From positions 93,291,401 through 93,355,400 of the forward strand of contig CM028379.1 in assembly GCA_013146195.2 (NCBI GenBank): a DNA stretch of 64,000 nt, given 5' to 3'. Below are positions 39,147 to 51,900 of this stretch, one piece after another. The stretch's first letter is position 1; each line of letters begins with the position of its first letter. Origin of the DNA: Codonopsis lanceolata (lineage: Eukaryota > Streptophyta > Magnoliopsida > Asterales > Campanulaceae). A program made the translations under genes and the position numbers. Under the pieces are notes generated by a model, which was not told where the DNA came from, did no database searches, and was given only the letters and a program-made list of their open reading frames with translations.

Positions 39147-41810
39147 TGTAACGCCCCGTATTCTTGCATGTGCATTGTATGCTTGTCTTCTTACTTTCTT
39201 GGTTGAATTGTGAGCATGTCTACTTGTTGTATAAATGTTTTATAATCATTCATAGATCATTTTAAAAGTTCATAACATGTTTAGAATCACATAAACTTGT
39301 TTGTAGAATCGCCGGTTTAATCGCGTTGAATTTGGTCTTAGCGATTCCTCTCGTTGCTCGTATTTGCTTCTATTTCGACGTACGAAGTGTTCGTTGAGTT
39401 CTTGGCTTTCTATTCAAGTCTTATTCATGTTGAAACAAACCTATTTCATGTCCAAGACATCCTAGTTTGATTGGCGTTTGATTTGAGTTTAATCCGTTGT
39501 TCATTTGTCGCGTGGTTCGCGCCTTGTCCTAGCTTGTTCCGGGGGTTGTTCGGGTGCGTTTCTAATGTGTTTTGAGTAGGGTTAGACCTTAGAATGGTTG
39601 CCCAAAAGTTTGGGACCATTTAGATCAAGTTTAGACCAAGTTTTAGAGGTTAGCCGGGGCGGCATTTAGGGTGAGGCGCCCGCCTCAACCGGCCGAGAGT
39701 AATTTCGATTGGTCGAACTTTGGGAGAGGCTCTGTTGTTGAGGCGGCCGCATGGGCCTTAGTGAGGCGCCCGCCTCACTTGTTTCTCTGCTACGGGCTGG
39801 TTTGTTCCTGTTTCGAAATTTGACGAATTGCTTACCTTAAACCCCTACTTAAACCTATCCTAAACCTCCCTAACCCTTCCTACTTAAGTCCTAACATCCC
39901 TAACTTATTTTAATGATGGATTAGGAGGCTTGTAGATCATCCAAACCCTATCCTAAGAATCTCAAAGGGACCCCAAGTGGTTGACACATGTCCCACTCAC
40001 CCTTTTTGACCACTTATAAGCCCAAAATCAGATTTTTGACCCTCATATCTCTCCCTCACTTTTCAAAAACGAATTTCCATCTTCTCTCTTACTCTCCCAT
40101 GGTTTCTTAAGGTCTTCATCATCATCTACCTTCATCCATTCATCCATTGCCCAAGACCCATTCATTAAAGTTGAAGAGCTCATCAAGGGGAGCATTTCCA
40201 TCCGAATAGATTCTTCTAGTTCTTTCTTTGGTGTGTATCAAGTAAGTTACTCTCTTCTTCATCTTCTTCTTTAGTTCTCATTGACCCTAAGGAAACAAAG
40301 CCTATGGTGGTTGAGGTCAATGAGGACACATGTTATGCTTCCTATGCTATCTTCATGTATGTTGGGATTTTGAGCTTGTTAGTAGCATGTATAGGAAGAT
40401 TTCTTGCCTATGAAAGTATATAAGACTCTTGTATCTTGAGATTGTAGGACTTTGAACATGTTAGATACATGTATGGTAATTGTTGATGAAAATGTTGTTA
40501 AGTGATGATGGCCTAAATTGAGCTTACATGAGATGTGGTATGTTGAATGTGTTATATCTTCAATTTTGGACTCTATGATGAACATGTATCATATTATCAT
40601 GCCTTGGTAAATTTATGACCTTGAAGAACTTAGTAATGAACTAGGTTGAGATATGAAGCATATAGCTTCAATTACCCTAAATTTTGGAATTTAGAGCAAA
40701 GACTCAACGGAGTCGATTCTAGGGAAGGATTGATCTTGATAAACCCTAATTTTAATCCCTACGAAGTTTGGACAACGTTTGGTCAAGTTTACTCAATGTT
40801 TAGTTGAGATTATTTATGTGCATTTGAACCCGTTATGATTATTTGATTATGAGCAATTGATTGCCTTGACTTGGTTTATTGTAGAGAATTATACCCCTAC
40901 TTGGTCTGGTCGAGTTCGCTCTTGTCGAATTCGATCATTATTTGGTCTTTACGAGTAAACATCTACTTGAGCATTGCATTAAGTCCACCGGCACAATTTG
41001 GTTTGATTTTTATGTCGTGGTAGGACGATGTATAGCCTTCACGAATTGAGAGATTAGTGCTCGCTATGGATCGCCTGCACGGGACCTCACACACCCTCCA
41101 TTGTAGGCCGCAATGGGAAGTAGCCCCTTGCCGTGACGCTTAAGTGCGTCCGGCGCTATTAGCCGGCGGAGTTCGGTATATCGATGCAACGTCACGAGCA
41201 TCGTAGTCACGATATCGGGTTAACAAACTATTTTGCGGAGCTACGGCGGCCGTGCCTATATCATATCCTACTTGTATGATTTATTTCCTTGCACTTACGT
41301 GAAAATGTGCTAAGTGCTATATGATGAACGTGAACCCTAATTGGATAAATGCCATGTTATAACATGATCATGCATTGTAGTAACTTACTAAGTCTTTCGA
41401 CTTACCCTATTTGTTTGTTTTGTTTCCTAGATCCGAGTCGAGGCCGTCCCGGATAGATTCGCTTGATCCACGCTTGGTTGTTTGTAAAAGGTTGATCTTT
41501 TGGACATCTTCTAGTTAACCTTTTATTTTGGTAAAGGATCGACGGGAAGCAAGTCATGTAGACTTAGCTTTGGGTTTATGTTGTTTTTGGATGTTGATGT
41601 AACTTAACTACTTAAACTTGTAATCTTTTGGTAAGTCGACTTTTATATGTCGAGCCTGTTTATATGTGTATGGTTCACTACTATTTTCTTCCGCTAAAGC
41701 TCGTTATTTATTGTTGTTGTTGTTGTCTCCCGCATGTCATGGCCGCTGAGTTTATTATAAGCATGTGTTAATAATGTAGAGAGTAGTTGTTGTTCCTACG
41801 TAACGCCGAT
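39147..41810 (+). repeat. 5' LTR of element D (right end uncertain)
   Basis: Starts TGTAACGCCC at 39147. The region has no coding capacity, includes CT-rich and AT-rich parts and a GC-rich block (41040-41240) with TCGCCTGCACGGGACC, and continues to about 41.8 kb. I could not find a clear terminal CA next to a primer-binding site, so its end is an estimate. Confidence 0.4.
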
Positions 41811-42339
41811 GACTTGTTTAAATTAGGTTGCTTTTTCCCGCCAAGTGTAGCCGAGTTGTTGTATGTATGATGTTGCGCCACATGATTTTTGTGATCCTAC
41901 TATGCATGCTTTGTTATTATCTATTTGGACGGCGCGACTCTGATCTCGTGATTGGCCTGGCCGTCACCGGTATCGTAGCTTGTATGAGCCAGTTAGCCGC
42001 TTCGGCCAGATAGGTTCCATGGCCTAGTTGCTGGCAGTTAATTGTGTGTGGATTCTAACGCCGAGTGAATTCTTGTAGGAGTCCGATGGTTAATCCAGGT
42101 GAGAGGTAGACCTGTGAGAGTTCCTGGCTGCTGAACCCGAAGTTGAGGTACCGCCGCCGCAATCGGTGGGTCCTGGGTCCTGATATGGCGTAGTTACACC
42201 GTATGTTGATGGCTTTTCCTGGGCGGTGCCAGGTCAGGTCTGCAGAGGGAGCGCATCACCACCTCCACCACCGAGACCACCTCCACCACCGGATTCAAGG
42301 ACCGACACTACCCCTCGAGAGGTTTCTTAAGCTAAAAGC

Positions 42340-43020
42340 CTAGCTCATTTCTTGGGAACCAAAGCCGAGAGAGCCGAATTGTGGATGGAGGAAATGATTA
42401 AGATATTATCCATGATGGGGTGTCGACGAAGAGGGGTTACGTTAGCAACCTTTATGTTTAAGGGCGGAGCCGAGCATTGGTGGATGCTCGGGCGAAGGAG
42501 TTGGGAGATGCAACAAGTTCTTGCCATTACATGGGCCAACTTCCAAAGAGAGTTTAAGAATGAGTATGTGCTCTGGATGTGGTTCGCAATCGCAGAAGGA
42601 GTTTTATGATCTTGAGCAAGGCAAAGATGATGATCGCGGGGCGTGTATTCTCAAGCATACTCAAGGTTCACTGCACTGAGCCGATATTGTACGTATCCGA
42701 TTCCCACGGAGGCGGACTCCGGAGAACACACAAGTTTGTGAAGCGGGTTAAGAACCGAGCTTAGAAAACAGTATTTTAGCGCTTAAGCTCACCGACATTC
42801 GATCGGACCAGCTTGATAGAGCAATATGAGGTGGAGCAAGACATTGATGAACACGTGTTAAGAATAATGCTAGTAGCGCACGGCACTACCTGCACAAGAA
42901 TCGGGGAACAATTCGTAGCGCACGAAAGGTTATCGGGGAACCGCGATAGAAGGAGGAGGCCAAAGTAGGCCACAACTGGGGAAAATAATACTACTTCATC
43001 TAAGGGGCAACAAGGCATAG
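42340..43020 (+). pseudogene. Gag, decayed (element D)
   Basis: TKAERAELWMEEMIKILSMM (42355), RRGVTLATFMFKGGAEHWW (about 42427), AITWANFQREFKNEYV (42526) form the retrotransposon gag core ('aE.Wl..mekif..m.c.e..kv..A.f.L.g.A..WW....r......i.w..F...F...Y'). The frame breaks after about 42580. A zinc knuckle remnant, KCTICGDGTHF, is visible near 43082. Confidence 0.75.
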
Positions 43021-43099
43021 TGGGAGTGTTTAATTTTATTGTCGAAGCTAGGTCATACGATGGTGTCAGCGAAGCTCTGAAGTGTACAATTTGTGGAGA

Positions 43100-43730
43100 T
43101 GGTACTCATTTTAGGTAGAAGCGAGCCCAAAGTCAACTCAACTAACGAATGTGCTCAGTCTGGAGCCAAGAGAAAGGCGTATGGGAAACCTAAAGTCCAG
43201 TGTGTTTGCGCTTGATCGCAAGGAGGTTCGGGGTCTGGCAAGGATTGGTACTCTTCTATATTCGATCATAAGGCTCGAAGTTCTCATAGATCCGTGGTCT
43301 TCACACTCATATGTTGCTTCACACTTTATTGAGAATCTTTATTGCCTCAACCTTTGCCATATTTGCTTGAAGTGTCTACCCCCGGGGAATATATGCCGTC
43401 TGGCAAGTTTAAGTCTTGTGATTTGTGGGTGACCACACTTGCATGCGATTTGGTAGTTCTTCCTATAATGATCATCTCTATGGTTATGTGGTATGACATG
43501 CATAGTTTATCATATAGAAAGAGTTACCTTTATATGCCGTAGTGTGGCAGCTACTTTTTTGTGGAGATCATGCTTCGAACGACGTGCACTTTTATTTATG
43601 AGGGCTAGAAAATTGCTATCTCAAGGGTGTGCGGGTTATCTTGCATGCGTAGTTGATAAGAGGAAGTCGCCTAACTTAGAAGAGGTCCGTAGTGTGTGAA
43701 TTTCCGGCGTGTTTTCTACCGATCATGCTA
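43100..43730 (+). pseudogene. Protease region, decayed (element D)
   Basis: RLEVLIDPWSSHSYVASHF (about 43270-43330) is the retroviral-type aspartic protease motif, normally VLIDxGSTHSY; the active-site Gly is Trp here. Next comes PLPYLLEVSTPGEYMPSG (43345), typical of the same domain. Frames shift several times. Confidence 0.7.
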
Positions 43731-43739
43731 TGCCATAGA

Positions 43740-44890
43740 GAGAACTAGAGTTTTGCATTGAGCTTATTAGGGGACTTCACCGATTTCTAAGGCACCATAT
43801 AGAATGGCACCAGCAGACTTAGGAGTTGAAAACCCGGTTGCAAGAACTCCTAGGGATTGGTTTTGTTAAACCAAGTGTGTGCACTTTAGGCGCGCGGTCT
43901 TGTTTGTGAGAAGATGGGGAGTTTGCGGTTGTGTATAGACTAAGAAAGTGAACAAGGTTACTATTAAGAATAAGTATCCTCTACCGATGACCTTTTTGAT
44001 CGGTTCAGGTTCATTGTCTACTTGATTTGAGATGGGTTACTACCGGTTGAAGGTTAGAGGAAGACATCGAAGAGCGGCTTTCGCACTAGGTATGGGCATT
44101 TTGAGTTTGTGGTGATGCCGTTTGGGTTGTGAATGCGCAGTGATGTTCATGGATTTGATAACCGTGTCTTCCTGATTATCTCGATTGCTTTGTTGTAGTC
44201 TTCATTGATGATATTTTAGTATATTCGAAGTCTCGAGAGGAGCATGAGCATTTGAGGATCGTGTTGTCCATTCTTCGAGAAAGCGACTGCATAAAGTTTA
44301 GCAAATGTGCCTTTTGGCTTGAGGAAGTATCTTTCTTGGGACACATAGTTTCGGCCAGGGATAGCCGTTGATCAAAGAAGAGGAATTGACCAGTGGAGAA
44401 CTGGTGGAGTTACGGATAAAGTTTTCTTGAGGGTTTATTGCAGAAGGTTTATTGAGGGTTTCTGGATTGTGGCCTTTATGTGAAGTTGAGAACGTGCCGT
44501 TTGTTTGGAATGAAATGTGAGTCTAGTTTCCAAGAGCTTAAGAATCGGTTGACAGGCACCTATTTTGGCTTTGCCAAGTGGAGGAAAAATTTTGTGATCT
44601 ATAGTGATGCTTGAAAGGAAGGTTTGGGTTGTGTTTGATGAGAATGGGAGGGTGATCGCCTATGCATCGAGGAAACTATCTATGAGCAGGCCACTACACC
44701 GTTGCGTAAGTGGAAACACTACTTGTATGGGTCCAAGTTTGAGATCTTCGCCGACCCATGAAGTTTGATAGCTTTCTCTCAAAGGTTGAATATGAGGCGG
44801 CGTAGGTGGATGGAAAAGTTAAGGGACCATGATTGTACTATCTTGTATCATCAGGGAGGCAAATGTTGTAGCGGATGCCTTGAGTAGAAA
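43740..44890 (+). pseudogene. Reverse transcriptase and RNase H, decayed (element D)
   Basis: Readable pieces: LQELLGIGFVKPSVC (about 43835-43880), NKVTIKNKYPLP (about 43952), MGYYRLKV-like text (44032), HFEFVVMPFGL (44098), FVVVFIDDILVYSKSREEHE (44193), with the catalytic FIDD box intact, then KFSKCAFWLEEVSFLGHIVS (44296). RNase H shows VIYSDA (44597), VIAYASRKLSM (44653) and EANVVADALSRK just before the gap. Stops and frameshifts are frequent. Confidence 0.85.
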
Positions 44891-44990
44891 NNNNNNNNNN
44901 NNNNNNNNNNNNNNNNNNNNNNNNNNNNNNNNNNNNNNNNNNNNNNNNNNNNNNNNNNNNNNNNNNNNNNNNNNNNNNNNNNNNNNNNNN
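44891..44990. other. Assembly gap of 100 N
   Basis: Exactly 100 N. Plus-strand element D pol ends on the left; the 3' part of minus-strand element E begins on the right. Confidence 0.99.
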
Positions 44991-45720
44991 AACTACTTAA
45001 GCGTAACCTACAACACTCAACTCAAAGATAACCCAAACCAAATTTCTCACATTCTCTTGTCAAACAGATGTACTCCATTTAATGTCCAACTCACGCATCG
45101 AATTAAGACTATGATTCACATGAAATTCTACAATTTTGACATAGGTTAATGAAAAGAAAGTCAAACAAAGCTAGGTTCATTTTGGTTGAAAGAAAGAAAT
45201 GGGTAAGGCTCAAAAAGGTTAACTAAGGGGTAATATTAAAGGGTAGGATAGAAAAAAGATAGCCAAAAACGGCAAATCCTAAATGCCTTAATCATATTGG
45301 TGCATAAACTCATTAATGTGATCTCAAAATGTATGCAAAAATGCAAGTTCTAGAATTAGCATCCGTGCGAGAAAACACTCAAGAATAACCGAGAGCAAAT
45401 GAATGAAATGCTCCATAAATGGCCCAAAATCTCACTTGAAAAGGCTACGAGTCAACACATGCATACCTAACGGTGAAGAAATATTTTTTCTCGAAACATG
45501 CAGCTAAACTAGAGCGTAAACATTTCAAAACGCCCATCACATATCAAAATTTCTATTTCACAATGATAATGCACATTGAAACCCACACATTCCAAAGAAC
45601 ATCATATATCATATCAAAAGAATAGATAACCCAAAACATGCAACCAAAATCCCCACACCAAGACTATACATTGTCCTCAATGTTAAACAAATTACCAAAA
45701 CAAAAAGGTGAGGAGAACTT
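44991..45720 (-). other. 3' non-coding part of element E
   Basis: No coding capacity. On minus it contains TTGAGGACAATGTATAGTCT and then TGGTGTGGGGATTTTGG (about 45680-45640), the GT/G-rich block usually found downstream of the last frame in Athila-type elements. The rest is AT-rich and no LTR start is reached before the gap. Confidence 0.55.
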
Positions 45721-45722
45721 CC

Positions 45723-47156
45723 CTAACATGAAGACAGAGCAGGCGGAGGCGGAGGGTGAAAACCAACAAAATCAAAATAAGCCAACAACATGGCTCGAAG
45801 ACGCCGCCGACAGCATCTATTCGCCGCACGCCACTGAGATCTCAAATCGATCATGGAGGAAGAGGGGCCAACAATACCTACAGAATAGGTCGCCGGGTGC
45901 AAACACCCTACAGGGGGGATCACATTCATCAACAATTTTAACAAGCCCATGCGATATAAACATTTAATATCCAAAGGCTCACAATCACAGGCAATATTCA
46001 AATCATGTTGCTGCAAATTCAGAACACCTAAATTAACTGCCAACAGTGTAATCACAGAACCCAAACTTAAAGAGGACTCTTCTTGTTCAAAACCAAAACA
46101 AACGGCTCGCCAACCAATACCCAAATTAACTCTTTTCTTGTTCACCATACACCACATAAAAAACAATTCCGACCTAGTGCAAATATTGGAACCGTCTTTT
46201 CGGCCGAAAAACTATAAGCCAAAATTTTTTTTGAATTACTTGCAAAGCATGATCTTTAAGAAAAAATACTCTTGAACGACTAGGATTATAAGGCCCCTCG
46301 ATCGTTTGAAAGAGTACTCCACACAAGATTACAATCGAATTGGCGGATCACAATATTCACAAAAAGAGCGTCCTCTCTCTGCTCGGACCCGGACAGACTG
46401 CATGTAAATCTCAAAGCATCATTAAAAGAATTTAGAGACAAACTAAAAGCTTTTCCCATTCAAACGAAATCGAATTAAATGTGGTGTATCCGAGAAAAGT
46501 GTCAGCGGTATTAAAAACAAAGTGCAATAAAACTCGGTCAATTCATCAAAAGCGAAATCTAAAACCCAAAGTTTTCCCATCCAATATTGCGCATAAAATT
46601 GGCAACTTTTCCAGGCAGTTAAAGCATTCAAAGTAGGGATATGAAAGCATTTACACGGAATTATTTTGCGAGCCAAAATGTCGAACTTCGCCGGATTGGC
46701 AGTCTTGTATTAAAAGTCAAACAACCACCCTATGCACAACCCGCTCCATCATGCTTTTCCTTTTTGAACCCAGGCCTCTTACGAGTGAATCGGAAACAAT
46801 GACATCGGCGGTGTCATTGTTTTCTGAAGTTCGAGGGTTGAGTTGAGTGGCGGATCAACCGGGAGTTGTCGGATGTTGCTCAGTCCCATGGGAGGTGATG
46901 AAGACGAGAAGCATGAGATGCAGTTTTGGCGAGAAGTCCCGCCGAGCGGGATAGGAATAAGAAGAAAACTCACCTTGTCGGAAAGAAGCCGAAGAGTCGG
47001 CGGCGGCATAAGAATCCGGCGAAGAATGCGAAGAAGCGAAGATGAAGTAGAAATTTCGGAACGGGCTCGTGGATGCCGCTGCTACTCGGACGAGGACTAT
47101 GGCGAGAGACGGCTAGAACGACGCCGAGGTGCTGAGGCGGGCGTTTAGGAGCCATG
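45723..47156 (-). pseudogene. Env-like / Athila ORF1-like remnant
   Basis: On minus it may start MAPKRPPQHLGVVLAV (47156). Later pieces read RKIIPCKCFHIPTLNALTAW (about 46670), then LIRFRLNGKSFSLSL (about 46480) and MVNKKRVNLGI (about 46150). These match the extra protein of Athila elements ('l..r.i...ky.....L..lg......l....W' and 'M....k.n.g..la..l'). Several stops separate them. Function in this family is unproven, and no fusion-protein features are visible. Confidence 0.6.
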
Positions 47157-47643
47157 AAAAATAGAAAAGACACTTCAACAATGGCGGATGGCTCGGAGAA
47201 GGACGAAGGACTTGGCACGGCTTGGGGAAAAAGATGGACTTTGGCGCTCAATTTCTTTGGAATTAGGAGAGTTAGGGCAAAAATCCCCAAATTGAAGCTT
47301 GAGACTTTTAATTTGATCGACCTCTCCCTCACTATTCATCCGCTTTTTTCTTCTTTGTGGCCTTGACACTTAACCCCTAGTTTAGTCTCGCGCCTTAAAG
47401 AAAAATTTTGCTCTCGAGTATCTCACCCAAATCACTGCGTACTTTCTTACGCATGGCTCATACCTCGCCGCTACAAACCAAACTTAAAAGAAACATTAAA
47501 ACAACAAAGAAATTAATTAAAACTAAGAAAACAAGAAATTAAAATAACAATAAAATAAATAAATAAAAAAACTTTGGGTTGCCTCCCAATTAGCGCCGCT
47601 ATTTACCGTCAGTAGCTAGACCCAATGCCTACCTCGACATTAC
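47157..47643 (-). other. Spacer between pol and env-like region of element E
   Basis: Non-coding, with an AT-rich run (47470-47570). The conserved block GCGCTAATTGGGAGGCAACC lies just after the pol stop on the minus strand. This block often follows pol in Athila elements. Confidence 0.6.
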
Positions 47644-48900
47644 TCATAAATAGGATAGGCCAAAGTGATTTCTCAACGGTTTCGAAACATCAAAATTTTC
47701 ATAATATGATTTCAACCGAGTACCGTTGACTTTGAAAACCTTTTGAGTTTGTAAACTTGAAATTTCAAAAACACCATTAGACAAAACACTCACAATCACA
47801 TACGGACCAGTCCAACGAGACCTCAATTTTCCTGGCATCAATTTCAATCGCGAGTTGAAAAGCAACACTTTCTGTCCCACTACAAAACTTTTCCGTCGAA
47901 TCAATTTATCATGAAACTTCTTAGTCCTCTCCTTGTAAAATCTTGCACTATCATAGGCCTCCAATCTCAGCTCATCTAGTTCTTGTAATTGCGGCCTTCC
48001 TTTCAAGACCACCAATGTAAAATTCATATTACACTCTTTCACTGCCCAGTAAGCCTTATGTTCCACCGCAACCGGTAGATAGCACATTTTACCAAATACC
48101 AATCGATATGGCGACATACCAATTGGCGTTTTTATATGCCGAACGATAGGCCCACGTGCATCATCCAATCTCGAACTCCAATCCTTCCGATTAGGATTTA
48201 TCATCTTTTCCAAAATACCCTTGATTTCTCTCGCTTGAAACCTCGGCCTTGCCCATTAGTTTGCGGATGGTATGTAGTAGCCACTCTATGGTGAACACCA
48301 TACTTGAGCATCAATGCTTTCACACCTCGGTTGCGAATGAGTCCCCCGATCACTGATCACAGCCCTTGGAATGCCAAACCTGCTGAATATATTAGACCTG
48401 AGAAAACTCACAACAACTTTCGAATCATTAGTCCGGGTAGCTTTCGCTTCTACCCACTTAGAAACATAATCCACCGCAAGCAATATATACAAATTACCAA
48501 AAGAACTTGGAAATGGTCCCATGAAATCCATTCCCCAAACATCAAAAATTTCACAAATTAAAATTGGAATTTGGGGCATCTCATCTCTCAAAGTTAAATT
48601 TCCAATCTTTTGACATCTATCACAGCTTTTACAGAAAACATAGGCATCCTTGAAAAGAGTTTCCCAATAAAAACCACTATCTAAAATTTTTCTTGCTCGT
48701 CTCGGACCAAAATGTCCTCCACAAGCATAACTATGACAATATACTAATATGGAATGAATCTCGTCATTAGACACACACCTACGAATGACTTGATCAGAAC
48801 CAATTCGCCAAAGATAAGGTTCATCCCATATATAGTATTTAGAGTCACTTCTTATTTTATTCTTTTTGCACTGCTCATTCCTTGTGGAAAAATTCCAGTC
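47644..48900 (-). pseudogene. Integrase of element E
   Basis: HHCC finger: HSYACGGHFGPRRARKIL (about 48735-48680) and CKSCDRCQKIGN (48630-48595). Core: FDVWGMDFMGPFPSSFGNLY with the first Asp, VISDRGTH (about 48365) with the second Asp, and TTYHPQTNGQ (about 48270), normally followed by the catalytic Glu. Single-base shifts near 48345 and 48240 break the frame around the active site. The C-terminal part (48213-47644) is open and includes KTPIGMSPYRLVFGKMCYLP and RWTGPYVIVSVLSNGVFEI. Confidence 0.9.
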
Positions 48901-50352
48901 ACCAAAAAGTTAACTATATCAGCATACCAAGGTTCCTTACCTGACTTACCTTGCACCAAAAAGAGTTGTTCATCCGGGAACATTTCAGAAATGGAAATGG
49001 ATTCCTCTTCATGCACCAACCTGCTTAAATGATCAGCTACCGAATTATCCTTCCCCTTGCAATCCTTAATCTCCCATGTAAATTCTTGCAACAGGAGAAT
49101 CCATCTGATCAATCTTGGCTTAGACTCCTTCTTTGCCAAAAGATACTTGAGTGCTGCATGATCCGAGAAAACCACCACTTTCGATCCCAACAAATAAGAC
49201 CTGAACTTCTCAAACGCAAAAACTATGGCCAACAACTCCTTTTCCGATGTAGTGTAATTGCATTGGGCTGCATTGAGAGTTTTCGAAGCATAATATATCA
49301 CATGACTCTGCTTCCCTTCTCTTTGTCCAAGAACTGCTCCAACTGCATAATGACTCGCATCGCACATGAGTTCAAATGGTGAATCCCACTTCGGTGGTTG
49401 AATGATAGAGCCGAAGTCGCCTTCTCCTTCAACAAATCAAAAGCCTTCTTGCAATCTTCCCCGAATTCAAAAGGAACATCCTGTTGAAGCAACCTTGTTA
49501 AAGGTTGAGCGATCTTGGAGAAATCTCGAATAAATCGCCTGTAAAATCCTGCATGACCAAGAACACTACGAATATCTTTCACATTAGTAGGATAAGGCAA
49601 TTTAGCAATTAAATCAACCTTAGCTTTGTCCACTTCAATTCCCTTTCAGACACTACATGACCTAACACTATACCCTCTTGTACCATAAAATGGCATTTCT
49701 CATAATTAAGAACCAAGTTAGTGTCTATGCAACGTTTCATGACTTTAGACAAATTATCTAAACATTGATCAAATGAATCACCATACACCGTAAAATCATC
49801 CATAAAAATCTCTATGCAATGCTCAATCATATCAGAAAAGATACTCATCATACATCTTTGGAATGTATCGGGTGCATTACACGCACCAAAAGGCATACGC
49901 GAAAAGCAAAGGTACCGAATGGGCACGTGAAAGTTGTTTTTCCTCGGTCTTCGTGCAACTAAAATCTAATAATAACCGAATAACCATCTAAAAACAGAAA
50001 TATTTTTACCCGCCAACCTTTCTAACATCTCGATCAATGAATGGGAGAGGAAATGATCCTTCGAGTTCTTTGCATTTAACTTTCGAAAATCTATGCACAT
50101 GCTCCACCCATTTTGCAATCTCATTGGTACCAACTCATTCTTCTCATTTTCCACCAAAGTAAAACATGTTTTCTTAGGAACAAGATGAACGGGACTTACC
50201 CAAGTGCTGTCAGAAATAGGAAAAATAATCCCTAAATCCAAAAGTTTCAAGATCTCCTTAAGAACAACTTCCTTCATGGGCGGATTCAGTTTCCGCTGCG
50301 GATCACGTACAGGTTTGGAATCAGCTTCTAACAAAATGCGATGCATGCACAT
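48852..50352 (-). pseudogene. Reverse transcriptase and RNase H of element E
   Basis: RT opens with RKLNPPMKEVVLKEILKLLD (about 50295), then VSPVHLVPKK and NGWSMCIDFRKLNAKNSKDH. After a break it reads RMPFGACNAPDTFQRCMMSI (49897), IFMDDFTVYGDSFDQCL with catalytic FMDD (49805), VLNYEKCHFMVQEGIVLGHV and VLGHAGFYRRFIRDFSKIAQ (49565). RNase H reads MCDASHYAVGAVLGQREGK (49367), VIYYASKTLNAAQCNYTTSE and KELLAIVFAFEKF, VVFSDHAALKYLL and DNSVADHLSRL. Breaks near 49960 and 49620, and a shift near 49380, separate the parts. Confidence 0.9.
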
Positions 50353-50442
50353 TGAAGGGCTAATTCCCTTAATGTCTGCAAGTGTCCAACCAATTGGTCA
50401 TTTGTTCTCTCTCAAGACTCTTAGCAACTTCTCTTCCTGTAA

Positions 50443-51900
50443 CTAAGTCAAATTATTAGCAATAATGACTGGCAAAGTTTCATTTTCACCTAAGTAGACA
50501 TATTTCAAATGTTCAGGTAACTTCTTTAATTTCAACTTAGGTGCTTGAATTGTGGAAGGAAGAATTTTTTCACTTGACATTGGTAATGGAAGAATCGGAA
50601 AATCAAACTTTGATGTAACCTCAGGTATGGAATAAAGAGCCATGATACTCTCTTGCACTTCAACATTGTTTTGAAAAGGTACATCCTTATCAGTCAAACT
50701 TTTCACAAGAACAACTTCCAATTTATCATCAAGAACATTAGACTCAAACTCATCTCGCATGACAGAATCAATGACACTAACATGAAAAACAGACTCTGAA
50801 TCACTTGGATATTTCATAGCATCAAAAACATTAAAAGTTACCACATTGCCATCAAATTCAAGTGTTAAAGTTCCCTTATCTACATCAATTTTTGTTTTTG
50901 CTGTTTTCATGAATGGTCTTCCTAACAGAATAAGAGAAGGATGAGGAGAACACAAATCATCCATATCTATGACATAGAAATCCACCGGAAAAATTAAGTC
51001 ATTCACTTTCACCAAAACATCCTCTACCACACCTTCAGGATAAGAATTAGACCTATCTGCTAGTTGTATGATTACTCTTGTATCTCGCAATGGGCCTAAA
51101 TTCAATTCTTTATACACAGATAAAGGCATGACATTTATAGACGCTCTTAGATCAAGCATGGCTTTTTCAACTTTTTTATTACCTATAATATAAGGGATAG
51201 TATACATACCTGGATCCTTGTATTTCTGAGGTAATTTCCGTTGAATCATTGCTGAAACATTCTCACATACCAGCACTTTCTCATCCTGTCTCAACTTTAT
51301 TTTCTTCGTGCACAATCCTTTAAGAAACTTGGCATACCTAGGCACTTGCTTAATAGCCTCCAAAAGAGGTATATTAATTTCCACCTTGCTAAAAGTATCC
51401 AAGATTGCTTTGTCATCCTGTTCTTTCTTTTCCCGTGCCAATCTTCCTGGAAAAGGTGGAGGAATAATTATTTTCCGATTTTCTGTACCTGATCCTCCAG
51501 CTTCTTCCTTCAATGAATTTTCCTTCTGTACACCTTTATCATTGTGGCTGCTACTTTCACCTTCCTTTTTCTCCTTTGCGATATCCTGTAACTCCTTACC
51601 ATTCCTAAGAGTTACTGCACAAGCATTCTCCCGTGGATTCTTTTCAACTTGAGAAGGTAATCTACCTTGGTTCACTTCCATTTTGCTCATTGATACAGCC
51701 AGTTGCGAGATCTGATCTTCCAAGGATTTAATGCTAGCCTTAGTTTGCTGTCGATCTTGCTGTACCGTATCAGCCAAACTTTTGATCAAATTCTCAAGCG
51801 AAGTTCCTGGATTATTAATGGGCTGTGACGGCTGAACAGGTGGAAATGGAGGCCGAATTTGCTGCTGTGAAAAATTCGGATTTCTTGTGCCATAACTCAA
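50443..51900 (-). CDS. Gag end and aspartic protease frame of element E
   Basis: An open frame of 485 residues. It starts in a Pro/Gln-rich region, then a coiled stretch (LENLIKSLADTVQQDR, LEDQISQLAVSMSKME), ACAVTLRNGKEL, a Lys/Glu-rich linker, PPPFPGRLAREKKEQ and the protease domain: VEKAMLDLRASINVMPLSVY (residues about 251-270), where the active-site DLG/DSG-type triplet has Gly changed to Arg. It continues IQLADRSNSYPEGVVEDVLV and HPSLILLGRPFM. The mutated active site suggests a dead protease although the frame is open. Preceding stop at 51901-51916 separates it from the rest of gag. Confidence 0.8.
   Translation of the reverse strand: MSYGTRNPNFSQQQIRPPFPPVQPSQPINNPGTSLENLIKSLADTVQQDRQQTKASIKSLEDQISQLAVSMSKMEVNQGRLPSQVEKNPRENACAVTLRNGKELQDIAKEKKEGESSSHNDKGVQKENSLKEEAGGSGTENRKIIIPPPFPGRLAREKKEQDDKAILDTFSKVEINIPLLEAIKQVPRYAKFLKGLCTKKIKLRQDEKVLVCENVSAMIQRKLPQKYKDPGMYTIPYIIGNKKVEKAMLDLRASINVMPLSVYKELNLGPLRDTRVIIQLADRSNSYPEGVVEDVLVKVNDLIFPVDFYVIDMDDLCSPHPSLILLGRPFMKTAKTKIDVDKGTLTLEFDGNVVTFNVFDAMKYPSDSESVFHVSVIDSVMRDEFESNVLDDKLEVVLVKSLTDKDVPFQNNVEVQESIMALYSIPEVTSKFDFPILPLPMSSEKILPSTIQAPKLKLKKLPEHLKYVYLGENETLPVIIANNLT

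Larger units (their letters stand above)
39147..44890 (+). mobile_element. Element D: Ty3/gypsy element, 5' LTR through RNase H, decayed
   Basis: Begins TGTAACGCCCCGTATT, the usual start of LTRs in plant Ty3/gypsy (Tekay/Del-type) elements. Gag, protease, RT and RNase H follow on plus until the N gap. Integrase, chromodomain and 3' LTR are not in the window. All coding parts have many frameshifts. It points toward the minus-strand element E across the gap. Confidence 0.75.
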
